A program made the position numbers and the translations under genes. Below, in pieces: positions 25,962 through 35,707 of a stretch of DNA of 61,673 nt. The notes beneath the pieces are model-generated. The model made no database searches and was not told the DNA's origin. It saw only the letters and a list, made by a program, of their open reading frames with translations. The stretch's first letter is position 1, and each line of letters begins with the position of its first letter. The stretch is from an uncultured Ruminococcus sp. (GTDB lineage Bacteria > Bacillota > Clostridia > Oscillospirales > Ruminococcaceae), in NCBI GenBank assembly GCA_947176415.1, contig CAMWQJ010000006.1, positions 1 through 61,673 of the forward strand. Reading direction: 5' to 3'.

Positions 25962-26213
25962 GTGATGTATGATAATGCACGTTTTATAAAACTATATATA
26001 GAAATTTTTTCTTTAGACGAGAAAGGTAAGAAATGGTAAATATCATACATATCATACATACTTATAAACTGCCAGCATAATAAGTGATGTATAGTTGTGT
26101 ATAGTTTGCATGGTTTTATAAAACTATATATAAAAAATTTTTCTTGTATAGAGAAGTAAGAAAAACGGTACAAATATACATACCCTACACCCTTATATAC
26201 TGTCAACATAAAG
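25962..26213. repeat. two imperfect tandem repeats, about 122 and 130 bp
   Basis: Copy 1 (25962-26083) and copy 2 (26084-26213) both start GTGATGTAT and share GTTTTATAAAACTATATATA, AATTTTT.CTT, GAGAA.GTAAGAAA and a tail of the type CTTATA.ACTG.CA.CATAA. Copy 2 has about 10 extra bases near its start. Each holds the palindrome TTTTATAAAA. No gene is credible in this 270-base gap, although the minus strand is open across it. The role (regulatory, processing or a small degraded element) is not known. Confidence 0.8.
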
Positions 26214-26228
26214 AAGAGGAGGATTTTT

Positions 26229-27986
26229 TTGAATGAACTGAAAAAAGCCCTTGCACTTGCGGACGAAAATTTTCTTGTCGGACTGTCAAACAAGGGTACA
26301 TATAAAAGAGCAATGAAAGATACGGACGGAGCGGTTGCAGACTTTGAAACGGGCGATAATTCAGCAACTGTCCGCACGGGTGGTGAAACCTGTACAATAA
26401 CATTACCGCTTGCGGAAAGCAAATGCACGTGCATATCAAGGGGCATATGCAGACATATAATAGGTGCAATTATAATTTTAAAAAACAACACGGACATTGA
26501 TATAAGTGAAGATAAAAAAGAGCCTGAAACAGTCGCAGAGCCTTTAATTATTGAAGAGCCGAAACAGGAAGCAAAAGTGAAAAAAAAGGAAAAATCCGAG
26601 GACAAAGACACGGAAAAGATTAAATCATGTGCGTTGTCATGTCTTGAGGTGCTGGGCGATATTATGAGATACGGGCTTGTCAGGATTCCCGAAAATCTCC
26701 CCGATATGCTCGAAAGTATGGCGGTACGCTGTCATACGCTGAAAATGGCAGAAGCGGAAAGGTCGCTCAGGTCGCTTGGAAGAAAACTTTCTGACTGCAT
26801 GGAAAGGCGTGCGTCATTCAATATGGAATATTTTACGGCTGATTTATGCAGATGTTCGGATATGCTTAAAAGGCTCGGGGAGGGCGATACAGACCCCGAA
26901 ATCATAGGAAGTTTCCGCCAGACATATACGGACTATAAGGGTACTCTTGATATAATGCCCGTCGGAATGCGGAGTATAAAGGGCGGAGAATATGAGGGAA
27001 ATATCTATTATTTTCTCAATATGGACAATTCGGCGGATATAAGATTCATGTCGCTGTCGGATTTGCGACCCACTTTCTATAACGATACAAACAAGAGGTT
27101 TTACGGCGGAAACGGCGTTATATGGGGAAGTATAGTCAACATGAGGGAAATGATGCACTCCGAAATGAAACTTATCAATGCAAAGGTAAGCGGAGGGAAG
27201 CTCTCTACTTCAAAGGAAACACAGATTGTCTCAACCGGAAAAGCCGTTCTTGACTGTGACGAGGTGAGGGAGCTTGTCTATACTGATTTCCGAAAACTTG
27301 CAACAGATATTTCGGAAAAAAATCCTGACGGAGAACTTGACAAACTTTGTTTTGTACAGGCGGAAAAATGTACGGAAAGCGGATTTGACAAATACAGTCA
27401 GCAACAGATTATCATGCTTGAGGATAAGGCAGGCAACAGAATTTCCGTCCGTGCAAAGTACAGGGCGGAGACGAAAGACTTTATAAATCTGCTCGGAAAT
27501 ATCGGCACGAAGATGACAAAACACCCCGAAAAGAATTATATATTTCTTGCAAGTGCATACATCGAAAACGGGGAGCTTACGCTTTTTCCGATAGAAATTT
27601 ATGACTTTATCAGACCGCCTGAACATGAAGAATACGAACTCCCCGAAAAATACGGCGACACGGAGATTTCGGCTGAATATGCCGAGAGCATACAGGAATT
27701 TTTCGGAGAGGTTAAAGATAAAGTCTGCAATATCATACGGAGCGGTTTACAGGCGGATATAAAGAACGACCATAGACTTGAAAATCTCGCTTTTAATTAC
27801 GGGCTGAAAGGTTTCAGCGAAATAATCGGCGATTTTATGGCGTGTGCGTCGGCTTATCGTCACAGCACAGAGGCGGACTGTACGGAAGTTCTTGAAAAAA
27901 TGAACCGTATAATCACATATATAAATCACGGGCGGAAACGTCTTGAGATAATAACATCATTAAACAATATGAAAGGAAGTAATTGA
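26229..27986 (+). CDS. SWIM zinc-finger protein
   Basis: A 585-residue protein with a SWIM motif near its N-terminus: C66xC68-x5-C74xH76 (KCTCISRGICRH), preceded by the usual strands ending TCTITLP. SWIM fingers bind DNA or proteins. The segment about 100-130 is Lys/Glu-rich and low in complexity, a likely linker. The rest is a large mixed domain that resembles the body of other SWIM proteins found beside DUF4132 and MoxR genes. The start is TTG 26229, fixed by AGAGGAGGA at 26215-26223. The stop lies 3 bases before DUF4132, whose ribosome site is inside this gene. Confidence 0.85.
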   Translation: MNELKKALALADENFLVGLSNKGTYKRAMKDTDGAVADFETGDNSATVRTGGETCTITLPLAESKCTCISRGICRHIIGAIIILKNNTDIDISEDKKEPETVAEPLIIEEPKQEAKVKKKEKSEDKDTEKIKSCALSCLEVLGDIMRYGLVRIPENLPDMLESMAVRCHTLKMAEAERSLRSLGRKLSDCMERRASFNMEYFTADLCRCSDMLKRLGEGDTDPEIIGSFRQTYTDYKGTLDIMPVGMRSIKGGEYEGNIYYFLNMDNSADIRFMSLSDLRPTFYNDTNKRFYGGNGVIWGSIVNMREMMHSEMKLINAKVSGGKLSTSKETQIVSTGKAVLDCDEVRELVYTDFRKLATDISEKNPDGELDKLCFVQAEKCTESGFDKYSQQQIIMLEDKAGNRISVRAKYRAETKDFINLLGNIGTKMTKHPEKNYIFLASAYIENGELTLFPIEIYDFIRPPEHEEYELPEKYGDTEISAEYAESIQEFFGEVKDKVCNIIRSGLQADIKNDHRLENLAFNYGLKGFSEIIGDFMACASAYRHSTEADCTEVLEKMNRIITYINHGRKRLEIITSLNNMKGSN

Positions 27987-27989
27987 AAA

Positions 27990-30900
27990 ATGCTTTATGT
28001 CAACGAAAACAGGGGAGATTTCCCGAAACTCACAAAAGCCCTTAATCAGTACGGCATTACGGACGGCGTTGTGAAAATCGCTGTCGAGTATCTCAGCATC
28101 GAACACGAAAGGGACGACAGTCTTCTTGAAAGGATTCCTCTGCACTCTTCCGTGCGGGATTACAGGAAATGGGAAGAACTCAGAAAAGCTATCAAGAGGG
28201 AGATTCTCACCGACAGGACAGGCGAACTCAAAAACAGGTATATCCTCCTTGCCCATGCTCTTTACGGCTCGGACTGTGTATATGCTGTCGGTGCTTTATA
28301 CGGTTCTTACTATCTGGACGAAAAAATGTTTAAAGAAATGACAAAAGCCCTTGCACTGAGATTCGGAGAAAAGGCGGAAGCCTGTTTTTATGCGATTATG
28401 ATTAATGCAGTAATCGGAACTACAGTTGCATATAATCTCAGAGAAAACAAGAGTGCCAGTCCAAAAATATGCGTTGATGCCGTTGAGTTTGCGGACAGGA
28501 ATCCCGTGCTTGTTTCAATACTCTGTGCAAAGGCTCTCAATCAGACCCCGACCCCCGAAAGACACGGGATTTTAGGCTCTTGGTTCAGGTCTGCAAAGGA
28601 ACAGACCGAGACGACCGCCAAGGCTCTCGGCTACATACACGACCTTATCGACAAAAATTCAAAACCCTACACAGAGCTTGTAATGGCTTCGGGCGAGGGA
28701 GCTTATTTCTCGGAAAAGTGCCGGAAGTTTTTTGAAAACAACATGACATACAATTTAAAGGTTCTGAACACTGTCTCGAATCACATGGCGGACTGGGTGA
28801 GATTTTTAGACCTCGTTGCCGAAACACCGTCCGCAATAGATACGTCTTTTGTAATATGTGTTGCCAAAAACTACAAAGGAAAGGCAGTAGAAAGATTTCT
28901 CGGACAGGTAGCCGAAAAATATACCGACTTATATTTAAAGGCTATTGATGTCACAGATGAGACAGCCGTTGTCAAGAAAATGGAAGAAATCCTTATATCT
29001 GTAAAGCCTGAATATGCGGAAAAGGCTGACAAAAACAGAGAAAAGGCACAACGCAGGGCTTCGGAAACAATAGCAAAGATTTTTGAGGGAAGTGACAGGG
29101 CAGATATAAGAAAATATCTTCACGGATACATTCCGCTTGATGACATCATGGCTGTTGCACGCAGGGGCGTGAGCGGAAGCGTTTACGGGCTTCAGACGGA
29201 CTATATAACAGCCTACGGAATTGACGACTTTTCAAAACGTCTTATAACGCTTCTTTCGGTCACGGTTATAGACAGCTATCTGAATATGAGATATTTTATC
29301 GATTTTGACATCAACTTCAAGACAGAACTTTTAACGGATATTCTCGCCGAGCAGATTAAAGACGGAGATATTTTCCTCGGCTCGATTGCAATGCAGATTG
29401 AAAAGGAATATAATTCTGTTCACACTCTTGAAAAAGCATACGGTGCGGTTGCAAAGTATGCGGAGAAAATAGCCGACTGCAATGTAAAGGATTTAAGCGT
29501 AAATGCACGCTGTATCTATATCATGGCTCTCGGCAAGGCAGATTCTGAAAAGTATAAGGACAAAATTTTTGCTCTCACAGGCGATACAAGTAAAAAAGTC
29601 AGGGAAGCACTCGCAAGCGTAATATCTCCGCACATTGACTGGAAAGAAGATATATTGAATCTTCTTACGGCAAAGAAAATCGGCATGAGGGAGATTGCAA
29701 CGGAAGTTATAAAAAGACAGGGGGCTGAAAATTACAGGGAAGAACTCGGAAAGGCTTTTGAGACGGAGAAGTCCGACAAGATAAAGACCAAAATTGCGGA
29801 GATTATGAACATGGAATATACAGCTTCCGAAAAATCCGCCGAAAAACTCGGCACGGGTTCGGACATTGTGGCGAATATTGCAAAGGGTGCAAAGCTGAAA
29901 AAGGTTGCATGGCTTTTTGAAAATCCGTACAGGGCAGTGCATTTTGAGGACGGAACGGAAGTTCCCGAAAATCATCTTAAGGCTCTTGTTATTCTCTATT
30001 CGGATATGCAGTCGGCGGGAATAAACCAAACCGCAGTAAGCATTGCCGAAAAAATCAATAAGGACGAACTCGGCAACTTTGTGCTTGACGTTTTCGGTCG
30101 CTGGCTTGAAAAAGGTGCAACAGCCAAGACGAAATGGGTTTTGTGGTTCTGTGGAGTACATGGCAACAGCAGTATGATTAAGAATTTCATGCACTATATA
30201 AAAGAATGGTCGGAACATCAGAGAAGTGCAATTGCAGGTGAAGCGGTTTATGCCCTCGCTATGAACGGAAGTTCCGAAGCACTGATGAACGTTGATTCAA
30301 TGGCAAGGAAATTCAAGAACAAGCAGGTGCGTAATTCCGCAAATCAGGCACTGTTAAGCGTTGCGGAACAGCTCGGCATAACAAAGGAAGAACTCGCCGA
30401 CAGGATAGTTCCTGATATGAATTTTGACGATAATATGTGCAGGGTTTTCGATTACGGAAAAAGGCAGTTCAGCGTCTATCTTACTCCGTCGCTTGAACTT
30501 GAAATTTACAACGGTGACAAAAAGGTAAAGACAATGCCTAAGCCGAGTGCCAGCGACGACAAGGAAACAGCCGAGAAGTCTTATAATGATTTCAAGGAAA
30601 TGAAAAAGCAGATTAAGACAGTTATCAGCAGTCAGAAAGCCCGTCTTGAATATGTTCTGATGTGTGACAGAAAGTGGACGGCTGAGAACTGGCGTAAACT
30701 CTTTGTAAAAAATCCTGTTATGCACTGCTTTGCAATAGGTCTTATATGGGGCATATATGACGAAAACGGTCTTTCCGACAGTTTCAGGTATATGGACGAC
30801 GGAAGTTTTACCGACATAGAGGGAGATGAGTTTGAGATTCCCGAAAATGCGGAAATCGGACTTGTACACCCTGTTGAACTTACTGACGAACAGCGTCTCG

Positions 30901-31367
30901 CATGGGCTGAACAGCTCGCCGACTATGAGATAACACAGCCGTTTCAGCAGATTGGCAGACCTTTTTACAAGCCTACGGACAGTGAACTTAATGACGACGA
31001 GATAACGAGGTTTGACGGTGCGGAGGTTAATAATTTTTCACTTGTCGGACGTATTCAGAAACTCGGCTGGGACAAGGGCGAGGCACAGGACGCCGGATTT
31101 TTCTATGAGTTCGTAAGGCGTGACTTTACAAAGTGCAGTCGTGACACTGACGGAAGTATTTTATATTCGGGTATGGTTGCTGAGCTTGAATTTTCAGGTA
31201 TGGATATTTCGATGTATTACATGGAGACCGAAAACGCAACCCTCAAGAGCGTTAAATTCTATTCGCTTGGCAGCCGTAAAGCCCTTAAGATAAAAAACGT
31301 CAATCCCCGTTATTTCAGCGAAATAATTCTTCAGATTTCTTCTTTTGCAAGCAAACCAGAGGAATAA
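27990..31367 (+). CDS. DUF4132 protein with HEAT-like helical repeats
   Basis: A 1125-residue cytoplasmic protein. The first 800 residues are helical, with repeat-like segments (for example around SVISPHIDWKEDILNLLTAKK and QVRNSANQALLSVAE) that look like HEAT repeats. The C-terminal DUF4132 domain (about 850-1120) has its marker region LVHPVELTDEQRLAWAEQL followed by ITQPFQQIGRPFY. No catalytic motif is known. In related clusters this protein accompanies SWIM, MoxR and VWA proteins and is a candidate client or scaffold. The ribosome site AAAGGAAG lies across the end of the SWIM gene, so the two are translationally coupled. Confidence 0.85.
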   Translation: MLYVNENRGDFPKLTKALNQYGITDGVVKIAVEYLSIEHERDDSLLERIPLHSSVRDYRKWEELRKAIKREILTDRTGELKNRYILLAHALYGSDCVYAVGALYGSYYLDEKMFKEMTKALALRFGEKAEACFYAIMINAVIGTTVAYNLRENKSASPKICVDAVEFADRNPVLVSILCAKALNQTPTPERHGILGSWFRSAKEQTETTAKALGYIHDLIDKNSKPYTELVMASGEGAYFSEKCRKFFENNMTYNLKVLNTVSNHMADWVRFLDLVAETPSAIDTSFVICVAKNYKGKAVERFLGQVAEKYTDLYLKAIDVTDETAVVKKMEEILISVKPEYAEKADKNREKAQRRASETIAKIFEGSDRADIRKYLHGYIPLDDIMAVARRGVSGSVYGLQTDYITAYGIDDFSKRLITLLSVTVIDSYLNMRYFIDFDINFKTELLTDILAEQIKDGDIFLGSIAMQIEKEYNSVHTLEKAYGAVAKYAEKIADCNVKDLSVNARCIYIMALGKADSEKYKDKIFALTGDTSKKVREALASVISPHIDWKEDILNLLTAKKIGMREIATEVIKRQGAENYREELGKAFETEKSDKIKTKIAEIMNMEYTASEKSAEKLGTGSDIVANIAKGAKLKKVAWLFENPYRAVHFEDGTEVPENHLKALVILYSDMQSAGINQTAVSIAEKINKDELGNFVLDVFGRWLEKGATAKTKWVLWFCGVHGNSSMIKNFMHYIKEWSEHQRSAIAGEAVYALAMNGSSEALMNVDSMARKFKNKQVRNSANQALLSVAEQLGITKEELADRIVPDMNFDDNMCRVFDYGKRQFSVYLTPSLELEIYNGDKKVKTMPKPSASDDKETAEKSYNDFKEMKKQIKTVISSQKARLEYVLMCDRKWTAENWRKLFVKNPVMHCFAIGLIWGIYDENGLSDSFRYMDDGSFTDIEGDEFEIPENAEIGLVHPVELTDEQRLAWAEQLADYEITQPFQQIGRPFYKPTDSELNDDEITRFDGAEVNNFSLVGRIQKLGWDKGEAQDAGFFYEFVRRDFTKCSRDTDGSILYSGMVAELEFSGMDISMYYMETENATLKSVKFYSLGSRKALKIKNVNPRYFSEIILQISSFASKPEE

Positions 31368-31388
31368 TAATTTAAGAAAGGAAATTTT

Positions 31389-32495
31389 TTGGAAATGGAA
31401 AAAAATCTGATAAAACCGCCTGTTGAGGTACGTTATGCGGACGAACTCGCTTTACTGGAAAAATACGACACGGGCAAACGTCCCGAAAACTGGAAGCTGT
31501 CACCGAAAGCCGTAAGGACTTTTATACTCGGCGGTAAAGTAAAAACAGCTGACGGAACGGTTGAGATTTCAAGAAAATTCTACGGCAACGACGCACTTGT
31601 CGAGAGGTGCATTATAACCCTTGCCGGCAATCGTGGGCTTATGCTGGTAGGTGAACCTGGAACGGCTAAGACAATGCTGTCGGAACTTCTTTCGGCATCG
31701 TGTTGCGGAACGAGTACAAACACAGTACAGGGAACGGCAGGAACGACAGAAGACATGATAAAATACAGCTGGAATTATGCGTTGCTTCTCTCAAAAGGTC
31801 CGTGCCGTGAAGCACTTGTGCCGTCGCCTTTGCTCGTCGGAATGGAAAAGGGAATTTTCGCACGTTTTGAGGAAATAACCCGTACACCCGCCGAAATTCA
31901 GGACAGCCTTATTTCAGTCATGAGCGACCAGATTCTTAATATCCCCGAACTCGCTGACGAGGGACTTGTTTTCGCACGTCCCGGATTTAATATAATCGGC
32001 ACTGCAAATACACGTGACAAGGGCGTAAATGAAATGTCGGGTGCTTTGAAGAGACGTTTTAATTTTGAGACCGTCGAGCCTGTAAAGGACGTAAGGCTCG
32101 AAAAAGAAATTATAATCCGTGAGGCTCGAAATTTAGCGGAGTCGGGGCATATAGATATGCCGATAGATACAGATACTGCGGAGCTTCTGGCAGTTACTTA
32201 TCATGAACTCAGGGAGGGCATGACGGAAAAGGGTACACGTCTTGACAAGCCGTCCGCCGTTATGAGTACCGCTGAGGCTGTTTCGGTGTACTATCAGACT
32301 ATCAGCCATGCGTGGTATTACGGAGACGGACGGGTTGATTTGAATGTCATGACTGAAAATCTTCTCGGTGCGGTATGCAAGGAAAACAAGGACGACCTCG
32401 AAAAGCTGAAAAGCTATTTCCGCACGGCAGTCAAAGAGAAAGGAAACAAGGAACTATGGAAAAAATATGCGGAAACAGCCAGAAAACTAAAATAG
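31389..32495 (+). CDS. MoxR-type AAA+ ATPase
   Basis: A 368-residue AAA+ ATPase. Walker A is GEPGTAKT (88-95). The Walker B position reads IFARFEEITR (EE near 161-162 in place of the usual DE), which I believe is usual for this sub-branch. Sensor 1 (IIGTANTRD), the arginine finger region (GALKRRFNFE) and a helical lid follow. MoxR proteins form hexamers and act with VWA proteins as remodelling chaperones. I place the start at TTG 31389, six bases after AAAGGAA; ATG 31395 is possible. The last 40 bases overlap the DUF5682 gene. Confidence 0.88.
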   Translation: MEMEKNLIKPPVEVRYADELALLEKYDTGKRPENWKLSPKAVRTFILGGKVKTADGTVEISRKFYGNDALVERCIITLAGNRGLMLVGEPGTAKTMLSELLSASCCGTSTNTVQGTAGTTEDMIKYSWNYALLLSKGPCREALVPSPLLVGMEKGIFARFEEITRTPAEIQDSLISVMSDQILNIPELADEGLVFARPGFNIIGTANTRDKGVNEMSGALKRRFNFETVEPVKDVRLEKEIIIREARNLAESGHIDMPIDTDTAELLAVTYHELREGMTEKGTRLDKPSAVMSTAEAVSVYYQTISHAWYYGDGRVDLNVMTENLLGAVCKENKDDLEKLKSYFRTAVKEKGNKELWKKYAETARKLK

Positions 32496-34840
32496 TTCCT
32501 TACGATTTGTCGGAAAAATTCTTGCTTTTTCCCGTCCGTCACCACAGCCCCGTCTGTTCTTATCACCTGATAAAGACGATAACGGAATATAAGCCCGATA
32601 TAATTTTAATCGAAGGTCCTGAAAACGCAAATTTTCTTATACCCGTGATTGCGGACGAAAAGTCGGAAATGCCCACTGCTGTATATTACTATTATAAGGA
32701 CACTAAAAAACTTGTCAGTGAAGAGGCGGAGGACTATAAATGTTACTATCCGTTTCTGTACTCCTCGCCTGAGTACAACGCCATGAAACAGGCTCGGCAA
32801 CTCGGCATACCTGCGGAGTTTATAGACCTGCCGTACTGCGATATTCTGATAAATACGGCAGGGAAAAAGGGTTTAAGGAAAGACGTTGAAAAGCACAGTT
32901 ATGCGGACGATTCGCACCTTATATCAAGGAAGTTTGAAGAAAAAATCTGCGAGGCTACAAATACTCGTAACTGGGACGAGTTCTGGGAAAAGTATTTTGA
33001 AATAAACGGGCTTTTCATGACGACGGAAAAATTTGTTATGCAGATGCACACTTATTGCATCATACAGCGTGACGGAACGACGGAAGAGGAGATGAAAGCA
33101 GATGCAACCATTGCACGTGAGAGCCATATGGCAAAGCGTATCAGCGAGGCAATGGAAAAATATAACAAGGTGCTTGCCGTTACGGGCGGTTTTCACAGCA
33201 TGGGCATTTACAGGCTTATAAAAAGCGGAAAGATAAAGTCGCCGAGACTGAGGAAGATTCCCGAAAAACTCAACGGCTGTTATCCTATGGCTTATTCCTA
33301 CGAGTCGGCGGACTCTCTGCACGGCTATGCCTCGGGAATGCGGTTTCCGTTTTTCTACGATTCGGTAATGGAAGAGCTTATGAAGTCAGACACGACGGAG
33401 GGAATTTATAACCGCCTGACTCTCGACCTGCTTGTAAAGACTGCCAAGGAGTCCAATAAAAAAGATATAGCCGTTTCGATAGCGGACGTTACTTCCGCAA
33501 AGACTCTGATGGACGGTCTTTCGGCACTGAGGGGCATAAGGGAAAGCGGTATGCACGAACTGGCGGACGGTGTTACAAGCACTTTCATAAAGGGTGAAAA
33601 GACAGTTTCGTCAGCTTTACCGCTTGATATTCTGAATAAGTTCGCAACAGGCAAAAAAGTCGGAAAAATAGGGGATAAGTCCCATGTACCTCCTCTTATA
33701 ACGGACTTTGAGGAACAGGCGGAAAAGCACCGTCTCAATATAAAAGACGTTATGCCGAATAACGTTGAAGTGCCGTTGTTTACCGCACAGAAAGGCATGG
33801 AGTTAAGCCGTTTTATGCATAGAATGGCTTTTCTTGATACGGACTTCGCATATATGACAAAAGGTCCTGACCTGCACGGAAACAAGGGAAGAAGCCGAGT
33901 CCGTGAAGAATGGCGGTACAGCAGAAATCCGAATGTTGACGCATCGCTTATCGACCACACCACAGACGGATTTACGATTGAAGAGGCTTGCACGACAGTT
34001 GCGGTAAAAAGGCTTGTCGGTGAACGGCGTTGCGAAAGTGCGTCGCAGATTGCAGTTGACTGTTTTCTTATGGGTATAACGCTGAAAAAGTCCGAGCTTG
34101 ACATTATAGACGATATACTGACAAAGGACGGAGACTTTTTTTCCGTCGGCAAGGGTATGAAATATTTTGAGACACTCCACAGCCTGCAACAGCTTTACGG
34201 CTTTGAGGATAGCTCGTCTCTTGGCTATATAAAGCAGTGTTTCGGAAAACTGATAATTTTTCTGCCGTCAATGGCGAACGTTGCAACAGACCGTGCGGAC
34301 GAACTTATTATTATACTCAAAAGTATGTACGGATTGACTGGAAATGTTCTGTCTGATGAAAGGGATTTGTTTATGCATACACTTCTTGCAATGGCGGAGA
34401 CTGACGAAAAAGAACCGTCGGTTTTCGGTGCGGTTGAGGGGCTTTTGTATGCTATGGACTCGGCGAGACGTGAGGAAGCGGAAAAGGCAATGCGGGGTTA
34501 TCTCATGGGAAACACCGATATAAAGAAAAAGGGTGCTGAATTTTTAAAGGGGCTTTTTTCAACGGCAAGGGATATTATTCTTTCGGATAATTCATTCCTT
34601 AAAATGACTGACAGTCTTATCAGCGAAATGGAGTATAACGACTTTATGGAAATTCTCCCTTCAATGCGTCTTGCTTTCAGTTATTTCACGCCCTCGGAGA
34701 TTCAGGATACCGCAAGGGAAGTTGCTGAACTTCATGGCACGGCAAAAGATGACATACTTAAGAAGAAATCAATTGACGAAAATTTATTTGTATTCGGCGA
34801 AAATCTCGACAGAGAGATATGCGGAATTATGGGATTATGA
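32456..34840 (+). CDS. DUF5682 family protein (EreA/TIKI-like N-terminus)
   Basis: A 794-residue cytoplasmic protein. The N-terminus has the family markers PVRHHSP (about 26-32) and IEGPENA (52-58), and later GGFH (about 244). Paired His and Glu residues of this kind recall the EreA/ChaN/TIKI hydrolase superfamily, so a metal-dependent hydrolase is possible; this is inference. The C-terminal half is helical and unassigned. I take ATG 32456, preceded by AAGGAAC, which gives a 40-base overlap with the MoxR gene; a longer upstream frame would lie deep inside it. It ends the cassette at a strong terminator. Confidence 0.82.
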   Translation: MEKICGNSQKTKIVPYDLSEKFLLFPVRHHSPVCSYHLIKTITEYKPDIILIEGPENANFLIPVIADEKSEMPTAVYYYYKDTKKLVSEEAEDYKCYYPFLYSSPEYNAMKQARQLGIPAEFIDLPYCDILINTAGKKGLRKDVEKHSYADDSHLISRKFEEKICEATNTRNWDEFWEKYFEINGLFMTTEKFVMQMHTYCIIQRDGTTEEEMKADATIARESHMAKRISEAMEKYNKVLAVTGGFHSMGIYRLIKSGKIKSPRLRKIPEKLNGCYPMAYSYESADSLHGYASGMRFPFFYDSVMEELMKSDTTEGIYNRLTLDLLVKTAKESNKKDIAVSIADVTSAKTLMDGLSALRGIRESGMHELADGVTSTFIKGEKTVSSALPLDILNKFATGKKVGKIGDKSHVPPLITDFEEQAEKHRLNIKDVMPNNVEVPLFTAQKGMELSRFMHRMAFLDTDFAYMTKGPDLHGNKGRSRVREEWRYSRNPNVDASLIDHTTDGFTIEEACTTVAVKRLVGERRCESASQIAVDCFLMGITLKKSELDIIDDILTKDGDFFSVGKGMKYFETLHSLQQLYGFEDSSSLGYIKQCFGKLIIFLPSMANVATDRADELIIILKSMYGLTGNVLSDERDLFMHTLLAMAETDEKEPSVFGAVEGLLYAMDSARREEAEKAMRGYLMGNTDIKKKGAEFLKGLFSTARDIILSDNSFLKMTDSLISEMEYNDFMEILPSMRLAFSYFTPSEIQDTAREVAELHGTAKDDILKKKSIDENLFVFGENLDREICGIMGL

Positions 34841-34847
34841 ACAGAAA

Positions 34848-34878
34848 AGACCGACTTTTTTACAGTCGGTCTGTTTTT
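34848..34878. terminator. bidirectional terminator between the DUF5682 and patatin genes
   Basis: AGACCGAC pairs with GTCGGTCT, with T5 on the plus side and TTTTC on the minus side. It serves both convergent operons. Confidence 0.85.
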
Positions 34879-35707
34879 ATATCACGGAAATAATTTCGTC
34901 CGCCATAGCCATTGTATCTTCATAGCCTGTTTCAATATCGGAATATACTTTAAAGTGATTGAGGTTGAGAGTACCGCTTAGAAAACTTCCCAGATTTTTC
35001 GAGGGGATTATATTCACTATGTCGGCGTCTTTCATGAAATACTGATTTGTTATGTCAGCGTCATATCTGAGGTGAACGGCGATGATTTTTTTACAGCCTG
35101 ATTCATAAAGATACGGAACGGGAGTGTTGCCGTCGTCAGTCATACCGCCGTCATAGTAGTATCTGTTGTTTATCTCAACTCCGACAAGTCCCCTGTATAT
35201 CAAGGGCATAGCTGAGGAGGCAAGAATAATCCGCTTTTGTATTTCGGCGGGATAGTTATTGAGAATGAAATATTCAAGATGTCCGTCAGATTCGGTACAT
35301 GGAATAATTATTTTCCTTTTTATTTTGCCGAAGTCAACGTGAATGTTGATAAGTTCTTCAATTTTTTTCTGAGAGACGGGCAGACCGTTTGTCAGTAAGT
35401 CATTTATAACGGAAGTATCAGTTATGGTATCTATAAAATTCGGATTGTCGGAGAAAATATTGTGTTTTGCGAGTCCCGACAAATCGACGTGAAGCATATC
35501 CGACAGCCTGAGACTTTGCCAGACGTATTCGGCATAGTCCGCCCCCTGACTTTCGACAAGTACAGCGTTTATTGCACCGACTGAAGCACCTGCTATTATG
35601 TCAACAAAAGACATCACGCCGATTTTTTCAAGAGCCTTGCAAACGCCTATTTCGTAAGCACCCTTTGCACCTCCGCCACTCAATATAAGTCCGATATGAT
35701 TTTTCAT
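34877..35707 (-). CDS. patatin-like phospholipase/esterase
   Basis: A 276-residue protein of the RssA/YchK type. It has the oxyanion loop GGGAKGAYEIGV (about 9-20), nucleophile elbow GASVGA (about 40-45) and the catalytic Asp in YDGGMTDD. The Ser-Asp dyad is complete, so lipid acyl hydrolysis at the inner membrane face is likely. Its start codon overlaps the stop of dapL (ATGA), so it is translated with the dap genes. Why a lipase is coupled to diaminopimelate synthesis is not clear; both touch the cell envelope. Confidence 0.88.
   Translation of the reverse strand: MKNHIGLILSGGGAKGAYEIGVCKALEKIGVMSFVDIIAGASVGAINAVLVESQGADYAEYVWQSLRLSDMLHVDLSGLAKHNIFSDNPNFIDTITDTSVINDLLTNGLPVSQKKIEELINIHVDFGKIKRKIIIPCTESDGHLEYFILNNYPAEIQKRIILASSAMPLIYRGLVGVEINNRYYYDGGMTDDGNTPVPYLYESGCKKIIAVHLRYDADITNQYFMKDADIVNIIPSKNLGSFLSGTLNLNHFKVYSDIETGYEDTMAMADEIISVI

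Noticed and set aside
25937-26611. Minus-strand frame across the tandem repeats and SWIM start
   Set aside because: Its protein repeats only because the DNA repeats, and it runs into the SWIM coding region without a start signal.
24825-34840. Magnesium-chelatase, gas-vesicle or CO-dehydrogenase maturation cluster
   Set aside because: VWA plus MoxR occurs in those, but no chelatase large subunit, gvp or cox structural gene is present, and SWIM/DUF4132/DUF5682 do not belong to them.
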